A stretch of 64,000 nt of DNA from Lycocorax pyrrhopterus obiensis (taxonomy: Eukaryota; Chordata; Aves; Passeriformes; Paradisaeidae). Of this stretch, positions 25,901-37,032 are shown piece after piece. The translations under genes and the position numbers were made by a program. The stretch covers positions 30,851,629-30,915,628 of the forward strand of contig JACSVZ010000006.1 in the NCBI GenBank assembly GCA_014706295.1, read 5' to 3'. Each line of letters starts with the position of its first letter. Position 1 is the stretch's first letter. The notes under the pieces are model-generated. The model was not told where the DNA came from. It saw only the letters and a list, made by a program, of their open reading frames with translations, and ran no database searches.

Positions 25901-28900
25901 GGTTTCACTTGCCCTAGTGCACTGGGAAAAGTGCACCTTGATAAAGTGTCTGCTTAATCTCATTTATCTGTTTAACATGAATTTTTTTTCTTGGAAAGCG
26001 TCATTAAACACTGAATAGTGAAAACACTCTGGTAATGTGTTAAATCACCCACTTTGATTTTTTTTTTTTTTTGCTGTATATGCTCCACCCTTTAGTCCAG
26101 CTATTTATTTGCTTATTGGCTTCTTAACATCTTTTCATATATTGTGATTACATTTGATAGAAAAGTCATCAACTCTGAGCCATCATTTTGAGGCAGCCAC
26201 GAAATCCTCCATCTTAACAACTTCACTCTCTTTAAGAGTTCATTTATATTTTCTCATTTTTATACATATAATTTAGTTTCTTGTGTACATCTGAGAGCGT
26301 TTTCCAGTATTCATAATTTTCACAAATTTTCTTTCTTGATCTCAGCTCAAATTTCTGTCCTCACTGTATTCTTGTCTTTAATTCCTTTACCCCAGATGCA
26401 AGAACATGAAAAAAACTGTCCTTTCTCCTTCGTATAGTCTGTTAAAGGTGTTTCTATTCAGATAAATTTAAATATTTGAAAAGAAAAGTTTTCAAACTTT
26501 GCTTTCTCTGTAGATGTTGCTATTGAAAATAAGCCAAGTTTGAAAAAACTCCACATTTCCATGAATGTTAAATTATGGATTTTTGAAGTCAGAACTCTAA
26601 GCCTTTACTTATTTTAAGGATCTTATTCATAAAAAATGCACAAGTTAATGATGAATTAGTTAAAAGATAACTACTGCCGTGAATATTCTGGTCCTTCCCT
26701 AAAATAAGCAAAAATCTACAAGATCTGTAAACCTCTCTCTGTTGCTTTAGGGATGAGTAGTGTGACTTTGAGAAAGTGTCATTACTGATCAATTAACTTG
26801 CTCTTATTGAACAATGTATATGGTGCTTTGCAATGAAATAAAGATAATATATTGGATAGAGAGATACAGTCAAACTCAAATCATAAATGTTAAGGTCTGA
26901 TATAAATTATTATTACAGAAAATCTTTAAGAGAAAGATTTTTGTAAGTGGTCCTGTAAGAAAATGTATAATGCAATATTAATGAACCTGGGTTATAGACC
27001 CGTTATTAGTAGTAGAAATGGGTTTTTTTAGCAGTAGTTAAATGTTGATTCTCAAGGACAGTTTAATAATGAATGACAGAGCCAAAAAATGGTGTATTCT
27101 TCCTGAGGATAGAAATATGCAGGTCAAGGTATCTGAGCAATTTAAAGAAGACAGAGGTTAATAGTCTCTAATTGCCAGAACCCGTGATGAGTACTTAAAG
27201 CAAACAGTCCACTTGCAATATAGGGTATCTATAAATTACACCACGGTATTAGGAGTGGGAGTTGTTCTTCTACATTGTTTTGATGATTTTGCCTATAATT
27301 ACAGAATGTGAATTTTTTTTTCCATCTGTGTCAACACTTTATATTTATCCTGTAAACAGCCAAACACATCTGAAAGGATTGTGGACACAGACAGCAGAAG
27401 ATAACGTTTAGTAAAGGTGAGAAAATCAAGCTATCCTTTTTCTGTTTTCTAGATGCATTTGTAGTTTTTTAAGTCTCTTAGAGGGAATTTTTGGTATTTG
27501 AAAGTTTTTGGTGTTGCACTTTTGATTTTAGGTTATGTTGAGTAAAATTTTTAAGTGTATCATCCTTAGAATTTAGTATATTATGCACAATGATAATGAA
27601 TGCTAATGCATTGCTCCCAAGCATTTTATTTATACTTTCTGAAACAAAAATTGTTTTGGATTTGGAAGTTAGAAGAAACTTTTAAACTCTTTCAGACTTC
27701 TTTGTGTTTATTATTTAGAGGACATAATTCAGGGAAAGCTCAAGTGATATTGGATTCTGAATGTGCAAAGAGCTATAGCAAAAGTTCTGGAACTCCCTTC
27801 AATCCTGAAATAGGGGAGACAGAAGTGGGAATGGAGGCACGAAGAAGCATTTTTTTGTGGGCAATTAGTATCACTCGAGCTTTCTGTTTAATCAAAACAA
27901 AGATTAGTCAACTAGAGATTAACTATTACACCACTACAGTGATCAAGCTCGTTGGCCAAAACCACCCCAGAGCCCAGACTCTGAGATGTTTAGCCTTGCG
28001 CAAATTAGCATGGTTATGAACCAGTTCTAAAATAATCTCTGAATTAGGAACACACATAAAAATGTATTTGGTAATGTTAATATTGCAGCATTTTTTTTGT
28101 GGATACCTTTCACACAGAAAAGCAAAACTCAAGTTGCACTGAATGGGGTTTATTGTGAAAAATCCTGGTGACAGAGTACCACCCACAAATGGGAAAACAT
28201 CCAGTTAAGTCATCCTCTTCTCATTTATAACCATCACTCGTAGAATGTACATTCCAAAACACATGTAAAGATTTATTGCAAAACTAGATCACCTAGAATA
28301 ATTTGTATTAGGCTTAAATATAAGCTATTCCCAGCTTGAGTGAGAGTCTGTTTTTACTGCCTAATAACGCGGAACTTGAAATGTGCGTGGCAGATTTTAC
28401 CTGGCTAATAATAAAAAATTGTTCTACTTCATATGGAAAAATGTTTTGGAACAGGTTGTTATGAACTTATCTTCTTGGTAACAGAAATTGGTTTAATCTC
28501 CCATCAGCAGAGAAACAGCTCAAGGAAGAATCATCTGAGTGTTCAAATAGAATTGTTCCCAAACAATATGAACATAGCTTTCTGAAAAATAATGACAATG
28601 TCAATAGAACAAGAAAAAAAAATCCAGTTCCAGACCAGTTTCCTACTTCTTGCTTCTATCTTATAAATAGGATGCAGCATCATGTCCTTCCTTAAGAGAT
28701 TGTCTATTGTTTGCTTTTAAAATTATTTTGGCACATATTTTAAAATAAAAAATGAGAAAGAAACCAATGAATTTTAAATAAATGTTTTCTGACTTTTGCG
28801 TGTCAACAGAATTTGGTTAGCAGGAGTTTCTCCCATGTGAAAAATAGTGGACATAGGAAAACTAGGCCCTAACTCCTACTTTCCTAAGTTAAACAAGGAG

Positions 28901-31900
28901 ATGCACATCCATGAGCAGCGACAGAGAAGTCAACTACCTATGAATAATTTCATTCGTATATAGATGCTCCGCTAGAGACTGAGGTTACATAAGTCTAGGA
29001 AATCTGTCCAGGTTTGACACACATTCCAAAACACATGCTGTATCCTTCACTTCATCATAAAATTTGCAAAAGTCCACTGGAGCTAAACATAAATATTGTA
29101 TTGCTGTGTTTTAACTGGGTACTCCATATTCATTGTGACAAGGGGATAATGCAACTTTGTCTGCATGAAAACTACTCCTGACTACATTTCTTGTTTCTTT
29201 TTTCTTCTACCCTAACAGATTTCCGAAACTAAGTTCCTCCAAGCACAATCTTCCTTCAGAGCTCCATTTCTGGGAGCTCAGGGTAAAGTTGTGCTTACTT
29301 CTCTTGCAGTTTTTGAGCACTGAAATCTAGATGTGCTGAAAAGGCTTGCATCGTGTTAAACATGATAGTGGTCTTGAAGTATAGAAAAGATTGCTGCAGA
29401 GAGGAAAGGGATAAACTGCTTTCCATATCTGAAATGCATGTGACAAAAAATAAATTAAAGCAAGGTAGATTAAGGCTGACATCCCTCAGAAGACTTTCTA
29501 TCTTTAAGGACCGTATTGCTTTGGGAAAGTGTGGAAGCACCATGACTGGATGTTAGACAGTATCTGTCAGGCACGAACGAGGTGCACTTGATTTTGGCTT
29601 GAGGAAAGAAATGGAGTAGATAAATTCCTAATGTTCCCGCCAGCTGTGTTTTCTATTATTCTCAGTGACTAGACATTAGAAAGAAATCATGTGTGATTTA
29701 TCTATGTGCCAATGGATACACGAGTTTCTTTCCATTTCAGTGATTAATTGTTCTAAAGCAAGGCTCCCAAAACTTTATACTACAGCTGATGAGACTTTTG
29801 AAAAACCAAGAAGTTGTTAAAATCTGACATCCAATTCCACTTTAAAACCGGTTTCAACCAAATACTTCTAATTAAACCTTTTCAAGTTTCCCACACAAAT
29901 TAGTTAAAAAATAAAATTTGATTATTTTTTGGATAGGTGCAATAAGTCCTTCATTTACATGTCAAATCCCATTTTATGTTTCCCTTCAGATTTGAAAAAA
30001 AGAAAGGTTAATTATTTATAAATGCTACTGTTACTGTAGACAACAGCATCTTATGAGACTGATGCTAACAGACATGTACAAGTATAATAAAATACTATAC
30101 CTCATTTGTGAGTGATTAGACAAGCTTGTTGATGCAGATGGGACAAGGATAACAACTGCTATTTTCCTAAATAAGATTGAATAAAAATATCACTCCTTTT
30201 ATAATGTTTTAGAATTTTTTAAAGCTTTTAAATATTTTTTTTTCTATTACAACAAAACTCAGTTTTTAATTTATTCATTTGTTGAACTTGCACAACATCC
30301 TAGATTCTATGAAAGTACCATACATTTACCTGGATAATTAATTTTCAAAAGGGAGGATCTGGTCCAACAAGCAAATTAAACAAAGAGGTAAACCTAAGTA
30401 ATTCTGGAAGGGATGGAAGGAGGGAAATCAGTGATAATTCAAATTTGCAAGGCAAATTCATGGCAAATGACAACTGAAGGTTACAGTAACCTTGCAGAAA
30501 ATTACTCGTACAAACATATATTATAAGCGTATTTTCTTGCAATGTTTCCCTGTCAAAGAGGGAAATGTTCCACTTTTCTGAAAATCGCTTCTGTGGACAA
30601 TACAAGTTAAGCCAATACATAGGTTCTGTTAGATCCCCTCTGTAGTGTTGGGGTACCAGCACAACTTTTTTGTTCCAGTTCTGGTCACCAACAGAGTTGT
30701 GCACGCAGAAACTTCACAGGTAAGTTCTTTGGGAAGGTAGCACCAGGAAGACAATTCTCACTCTGAAACATGCAACACCTAGACACTGATTTGTTTTCGA
30801 GTATGACGGAAGGTTTTCAGCTAGTGGATGACAGGTATCTTTTTCCAGCTGTTGCTGTGTTAAACTAATGACTTCACTGTCTCCTGAAGTGCAGATTTAT
30901 GGCTATATGACTGGTACTAGATGTATCAAACAGAACTGTCCTTGGCTCTAAAAAGAGCACTGCAGCAGCAGAAAGCTGGATAAAGTGGACCTGCCTATAA
31001 GAGGAACAGCAAGAGATAATTGTTTCTTTTATCTTGTGTTTTTCTGAAGAGAAGTATAATGCCTCCCTTTGAGAGACAAAAGATCAGAGTTCAACTTGTG
31101 CCAGATGCAGCCTGAGCTATTTAGAAGTAGATTAGAATTAGTTGGGAACAGGACTTTATCCACTGTATTTGAGCTGGTTTCACATTACTGGACTGGGAAA
31201 AAATAGTACTGAGCACTTATTAATTAGCTGGTAATCCTCATCCAGCAGAGACTGTCTTGTTGCTGTCTAACATGCAAAAGTGTAAATATGGAGTATCAGA
31301 AGACTTCTTCATTGTATAGATGCATTTCTACAAACCGGCATGCAGTGAATTATTCTGCACTGCATGCATTCCACACTCAGAATTTTCTTTGCATAGTATT
31401 GTCTATTTTCTATGCATAAACTTATCCCAGTCTTGGCATGCTCAATTATAATTTTTTATAGGTAGTAAATTTTAATCCTATATAAAAATATCACCTTAAA
31501 TTATTATTCTCATTTTTATCCAGTTGCAGAGAGAATGATGAGAAAAATAAATCAATGTCTGATAATATGCTATAAATCTTGGTGGTTTTCTGGTGGGTTT
31601 AAGAGTGTCCTTGTAAAATAATGTTCTGATTGCACAGAGAAATGTCAGCCTGGGTAAATTATCTGAATAAAAGTGGCTGAGAGGTGTTAAGACAGTTATT
31701 CTTGAGGTCACCTTGAAAGCCGTGCTAGAAACAGGCCACAGTCTCAGTCTCACATTAAAACCCAAGAAAGTAGAGATTTAAACATGCCTTTCTTCTGGGT
31801 TTTGGTTTTTTTTTTAAGGGAAGCTCTGATGGGTGGATTTTGACTTCAACATGTACTATAGGTTGTCGATAAATTATACTTTCCTAGTGTAACCTTAGGC

Positions 31901-33230
31901 CTGTCATTCAGACAGAATTGCTGCTTTGGGCCTGAAGGTAAAAGCAGTTGGGCTCTGTGAAGGACTTGAAATACGCAAATAAAAATTATCAGATCAAAAT
32001 ACTAGTAGGTGTGCAATGGGGGCACAGTGGCAGAATACTGTTGGTGTTAGATCAAGACAGTCAACTTATCATGAAGGTCAAAAATGCAAGCTTTTGTTGC
32101 CCAGCTGTGGGATAAGGGCTCGGGTCTCCACTCCTCTCCTCTGCAGCACCTGTCCTGCTGTGGGTTTATCTAAATATGATTCAAGCCAATCTTTCTTTCT
32201 AAACCACTAAGTATATAACTGATGGTGAAAAAAAGAAAATCCTTAGCATTTCTACTCAAGTATCATTATCAAATCAGAACCTCTTTCACTAATCTTAAAA
32301 AATCATGCCTACGGAGATGAAATCTTCCTACCATTTTGCCTAGCAAATATGTTCTTTGAAGTAACTTCACAACAAATGAGTGCTCTTTGTGCGTCAGATT
32401 CTTCAGTCAGATAAGAAATTACAGAGCAATTTTAACAAACATTTTTACACTTTTCAGTAAGAAGATGTACAAACCCCTCTTGTTAGTCTCTGTTCTGGTG
32501 TTGGATCAATATACATTTCTTTATATGGCCACATAAGGAAAACAGAGTATGTTTTACATGTAACAATTGTAGTTCTGTAATATGCATGTAAGAAGAGGGA
32601 GATTTGCATGATTTCTCCACCACAGTCTTATTGTTTCCATTAAGCAATGAAAAATTAAGATAAAGCAGTGCAAAATAAAAAGATGACTCATGCTACAAGA
32701 GAAAATATGACATTTCCTCTCTGCACAAAGAATATTTATGATATTTACAGTGACAGAAACAGAGCAGTAGATGTGACCAAAATAGAATGTAGCCCACCTT
32801 TGTACATTGAGATAGGATCGAGCAGATGTAGACCATCACCATCTGTTGTTTATAACACGTTTTACCATAACGGAAAATTACAATAAAATATCAAAAGCTT
32901 TGAACACTGTCCACAGAAAGTGCTTTCTATCCTGGAGAATTTTTTTTCCTAGAATCCAAATTAAAAATATTTTATACATTGGGAAAATATATCTACTCTC
33001 TGTCTATTAACCAAACGATCATCTGTAATATACCTAACTAAATGTCCTCTCCCCATTTTTATGCTACATAAACTTTTAGTTTCTTTACTCACAAATCACA
33101 TCTGGCTAATTTTACCTGAGTTTCATTACAGCTTCATGCCACAGTATTCTACCTGTTGAAGATATGGGCTGTTTCTCCTTTGACCACAAAGCCAGGTTGT
33201 TAAGGAAACTTCCCAGTCTGACCATTAATG
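22931..33230. other. AT-rich gene-free sequence
   Basis: Ten kilobases without a supported gene. The longest frames are 161 codons (plus, 23977-24462), 139 codons (plus, 27600-28019) and 119 codons (minus, 30345-30704). None shows a domain, signal or codon pattern that stands out. A T15 run lies at 26058. GC-richer patches occur at about 23.6-23.8 and 32.0-32.2 kb with no recognised identity. Confidence 0.55.
26058..26072. repeat. Oligo(dT) run, 15 bases
   Basis: A run of fifteen T. It is followed by a moderately C/T-rich stretch to about 26.4 kb. No minus-strand retrocopy was recognised. Confidence 0.85.
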
Positions 33231-33410
33231 ATGCTCTCTGTCAGTCACACTCCCAGTGCCACAGATTTCCACTGCTGCCACCACAGCCCCTTCACAGCGG
33301 GCAGCTCCAGTGACCAGAGGGGACCCCACTTGACTCCCCGCACACCCAACTCACACAGTCAGACCAGGTTTCCCATAGCAGAGTCTCAGAAGCCTTGTTC
33401 CATACAACAA

Positions 33411-33416
33411 TTTATT
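33411..33416 (-). terminator. LTR poly(A) signal AATAAA
   Basis: TTTATT on the plus strand reads AATAAA on the minus strand, in the context GTGAATAAATTGTTG. It lies about 90 bp downstream of the TATA-like box, a spacing consistent with an LTR R region. Confidence 0.5.
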
Positions 33417-33504
33417 CACAGTGCAGGAACACAGAAAAAGCCCGAGCTGGTGCCTCCGAGGAGGGATCCTCAACAGAGGTACCCCCAACAGAGATACCCC
33501 TGGG

Positions 33505-33511
33505 CTCTTAT
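33505..33511 (-). promoter_or_regulatory. LTR TATA-like box
   Basis: CTCTTAT on the plus strand reads ATAAGAG on the minus strand. It is followed, minus-strand-wise, by a GC-rich segment and then the AATAAA signal. Confidence 0.4.
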
Positions 33512-33935
33512 CCTGTCGCAGTCCAAACCGTGTGGAAGTCTTGCTCTTTCTTCTGAGTCCTCTGCTCCTGCTGTATCTCCCAGTATCCATCCACCTGGCT
33601 GGCACCACCCATCTTCGTGCCCTTTGTTAACCAAAGGTTGGCAGCTCACAGCCTTTTGTCTCAGGCTCCCACCCAGAGCTCAAACTGCAGCTTGCAAACA
33701 GAGCTACCTGCACCAGATGTACTCCTCGACACTGTAACTGGCCCAAGAGAATGAAATTAATATGATCAGCTCTTAGGTAAGCCAAGATGCTGCTACTATC
33801 TAAACTTCGAGATATTTTAGGATTCAAAATTCAATTGAATTGAAGAAGGAAATGAAGAACAATCAATATGTGCATTTAAGTGAATACTTATGTGAATGGA
33901 AACTACTATCAATATACTACAGTTTCTAATTTTTC

Positions 33936-33950
33936 TTTTTTTTTTTTTTT
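33936..33950. repeat. Oligo(dT) run, 15 bases
   Basis: Fifteen T, preceded by TTTTC. No retroposed copy was recognised to its right on the minus strand. Confidence 0.85.
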
Positions 33951-34239
33951 AAATGAAAGGTTTGCTTTTATTTTGGACATTACCAGGCAAATTTTAGAGG
34001 ATAGTTATTTTTAGTTAGAGATCAGGAACTAATAAAGGTTATACTTTGTAAAGTTACTTTGTTAGGGAAAAATCTGTTATCTTATTTTCATATTCTTAAA
34101 TATATTTCTCCTCTACGCTGTTATTTCCTTGTTAAAATTGAATTTATTAAAGATTTTACTCCAGAGAGCTTCTACAAATGCAATTCTGTTTCTTTGTTAT
34201 TAGAAAGACTTGAGAACAGATGCTATTGAATACTTCAGT

Positions 34240-35660
34240 CTTTTTTGAGACTTTCTTAATCTTCTCTACTTCACTGTTAAGCAGCTAGCCTATGTTTTGA
34301 TTTTCTCTTTCTGCATTTAGTGAACCTTATCTTGTTTTCTTTTATGTCACTGTGCTTTTTTGATCTTATCCCTAAGGGTCTTGAGCTGTTCCTTTATATT
34401 CACATTAAAACCTATAATCTTCTTTCCACTTTTTGTTTGATTCTTTTTGAATTTTCAGGTCACTGGAGAAATTCTGATGTCTCTACAATAGTTTCTTACT
34501 ATTCTGCCATTCCTTGCTTCACTTGCCAATAACCTACCACTATGCATTAAATACCTTCTCTTTCAGTAACTTCCAGCAGTGCTGCACTCTCCTGCCCTTT
34601 AAGTTTTTTCTCTTCCCGGTAGGCTCTCTCCACATCCTGTGGTATTCCTGTGCTCCAGGAAAAGGTGTACTTTGCCTTCCTCCTCAGCCATCACACTTTC
34701 CTGCTCTTTTACCTTTACGCTTCATTACTTCTCATAGCTTTTCTGTAATCTTTCACAATTTCATTTTCTGATTGTACCTTTTGTTTACATGTTCTATCAT
34801 TTTAGTTAGCTGAAACATGATCTAAAAAGGGAGCATCCTTTAATCTCTAAAACAAAAACTGCCTGAAAAGTATTCCATGCACTTACTATGTCATCCTACT
34901 TTGCCCTTTGGGTGTCTCTGAACAATTACAATCTCCTTTTGCTACAAGGTTTTAATTAAAAAAAAAAAAGTTTACCATTTTGTCTTCTGGCTTATGTGAA
35001 ATATGTGAATTCTTCTCTGCATTTATGTTCCTTTTATAAAATAAAATAATCTAGAAAAATTCTCTCTATTAACTTGTGAAAAGGTACACCTTTAATACAT
35101 GGTACACCTTTCTCTCTTGTTCTTACACCTGTCATTCCTAAGGAGATTGCATCTCTGTATCAGTAATGAACCTCTGTGGTTTAGCTCCACAACTTTCTAG
35201 GATGGCATTTTCATTATGTTTTGGCTGTGTTTTAACAAATAGTTCTCTCTGCATACTCCCATATTGGGGCAGCTGTGTAATAACATCCCAAAGGCTGATC
35301 TCTTACCTGACCCTCTCATGACTGTGATTCACCTCTGCCTAAATTTAGACAGAAAATGGGTTTTTGTGTTTGATTTTTTTCCTCTCTTCACTTCTGAGAT
35401 TTTATCACAGATCTATTTTGAAATCTCCTTCCCTGTGTGCACTTGAAGATGTCCTTCCTCTTCTTTCCACAGCCCTTAAACTTTTTTGCTGCCTCCTTTG
35501 TGTAACACTATGCCAAACATCATGATACCTATTTACTCTCATTAGTTGACTGAAATGTTCATCTCTAAGTCATCTGTCTCCCTCTGCCTCTATGATCTTT
35601 ATCACACTTGGCTGCTATCTTCCCTTCCACCTCTCTGCTGCCAGGTGCTTGAAGTCTGTT
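34240..35660. other. Long pyrimidine-skewed block
   Basis: Over roughly 1.4 kb the plus strand carries a strong C and T excess, densest at 34.4-34.75 kb and 35.35-35.66 kb, without a regular repeat unit. It is the longest of several such blocks in the window. No LTR ends, A-tail or target-site duplication were found. The origin is unknown. Confidence 0.45.
35083..35111. repeat. Short tandem duplication, 18-bp period
   Basis: GGTACACCTTT occurs exactly at 35083-35093 and 35101-35111. Confidence 0.8.
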
Positions 35661-35871
35661 TTATACTGCATAGGATTCAATGTAACAGTACCAGGTGCAT
35701 CTAAATAAGTAGCATGGTGAAGTAATCCAGAGGCATAGGGATACCTTGCTTGTCCTTCTGAAATAGCCTTTTTATTATGGGTACAAGCAGGAGCGTGTTC
35801 CTGAAACAGTGCGTTGTCTGCACTTTACGGTAGCCAAGGTCAGGACCTTCCAAAAGTCCTCTAGGTAATGA

Positions 35872-35889
35872 TTTTTTTTTTTTTTTTTT
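35872..35889. repeat. Oligo(dT) run, 18 bases
   Basis: A run of eighteen T. No minus-strand retrocopy was recognised beside it. Confidence 0.85.
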
Positions 35890-36879
35890 GCAAATGATGC
35901 CAGTACAGGCAAGAAGTGATCTAGGACTGATGTTCCTATTTTAGACTGTTCCACATGTGGGCACTTTTTCTTTCAAGAAGAGGTAATAATAGAAAACTAA
36001 GAATAGAATGAGTCAGAACAAAATTAAAATATAACCTTGACTTTCTTGCCTCTTAGTCCTTCAGGAAATCACATGTGGATTGTACAGATTCCTGGGTAAT
36101 TTGTACATTCATGTATTTTGAGTCCTTTTTGGGAAGCAGAAGTCGTTATGTCTTTTCTGTTGCAGAGACAGGCAGCAGAGTCCTACCCTGGAAGCACTGT
36201 AATAAGCAGAACCTCAGGAGAGACTATACCTTTGGGACAGGATAATTATAGGATTTGCAATATGCCTTCCTCTCCTTTCAATATTCAGTTTCTGTTTATC
36301 GCAGCGTTTGGCCGCTGGTCTTCTAGAGTCATGTACTGGGTGCAATAAAACAGATAGATGTGGGCCAAGAAGAGCATAATTTTAAAATGCATAATTCTGC
36401 AGCTGTACAATTTTGTCAGTTTCTTTCTTTTGTTTTGTTTTGTCTTTTTCACTGAGTATGCCACATCGATGTATTTTTAATCGCAATGAATAAGATTTTC
36501 TCTTTTTCTAATGTGTAGTGCTATATTTGATTAGGTATTGTATTTGGCAATGTTTACATTACTGTGGTCATGTGTTATTTTCACTGTTAAGGTTGTGTCA
36601 GCAAATTCAGTACTTTCAATCTTAATTTCATAAGCCCCATTTTTTTTCAGGTGTGTAACCTGGTCACAATGCTTTTCTTCAGGCAAAAAGTTCTCTAACA
36701 TTCTCATCAAAAAACCTTTTATTTACTTTAATTAAAATAAAACATTCATTCAATTTTTAAATGTTTTTGTGTTTACCATACCAAACTAGAGATAAATTAT
36801 CCTCGCTTTTTTTTGAAGCTTTTGTAGTTTTCCAATGGTCAGTAAAAAAGGAAAAACCAGAACGGGGTTCAAATGAGTA

Positions 36880-37032
36880 GTTTAAATATATTCAACGTAT
36901 ATTTTAACATTTTCCATTAATTCCATGTTTATAATGCATTATCTCATGCTAATTGGAATATTTTGCATCAAAAATAATCTTTTCAATGTATTATGGTACT
37001 GCTATTCATGCTAATTTTGATGATATAATTTG
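36880..37032. promoter_or_regulatory. Candidate enhancer-like POU motif cluster
   Basis: CATGCTAATT occurs exactly twice, at 36945-36954 and 37007-37016, 62 bp apart (about six helical turns). Between them is ATATTTTGCATCA, an octamer-like word, and ATAATGCATTAT lies just before. ATGCTAAT resembles known POU-domain binding sites. Such dense, non-repetitive, AT-rich words are typical of conserved non-coding elements near developmental genes, but conservation was not tested, so the regulatory role is inference. Confidence 0.25.

Larger units (their letters stand above)
33239..33731 (-). mobile_element. Probable solo LTR, minus strand
   Basis: A GC-rich block of about 490 bp in AT-rich DNA. Its ends read TGTCAGTC and CTCGACA on the plus strand, that is, inverted TGTC/GACA termini. 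Read on the minus strand it has LTR order: a long U3, a TATA-like ATAAGAG (33505-33511), about 90 bp, then an AATAAA signal (33411-33416) and a GC-rich U5. The layout fits a retroviral LTR with short R. The flanking bases CTCTC and CTGTA do not match, so the exact ends or the duplication are uncertain. The 169-codon plus-strand frame across nearly the whole block is antisense to the LTR and is not a gene. The family was not identified. Confidence 0.55.
33740..36870. other. Gene-free sequence, largely pyrimidine-rich
   Basis: No gene was seen. The section holds T15 at 33936, the C/T-skewed block, a small tandem duplication at 35083 and T18 at 35872. The short frames on the plus strand (60-85 codons) are rich in F, L and S, as C/T-rich sequence gives by chance. 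Confidence 0.5.

Noticed and set aside
27986..28016. Short U6-snRNA-like words (GCGCAAATTAGCATGG)
   Set aside because: The words are in the wrong order for U6 and the surrounding sequence does not match it, so it is a coincidence.
27600..28019. 139-codon plus-strand frame
   Set aside because: It has no recognisable domain or codon pattern, and nothing around it supports a gene.
30345..30704. 119-codon minus-strand frame, considered as LTR or retrogene remnant
   Set aside because: No A-tail, LTR ends or protein similarity could be recognised.
33228..33737. 169-codon plus-strand open frame
   Set aside because: It lies almost exactly over the minus-strand LTR-like block, is rich in S, P, Q and H as expected from GC-rich antisense sequence, and has no recognisable domain.
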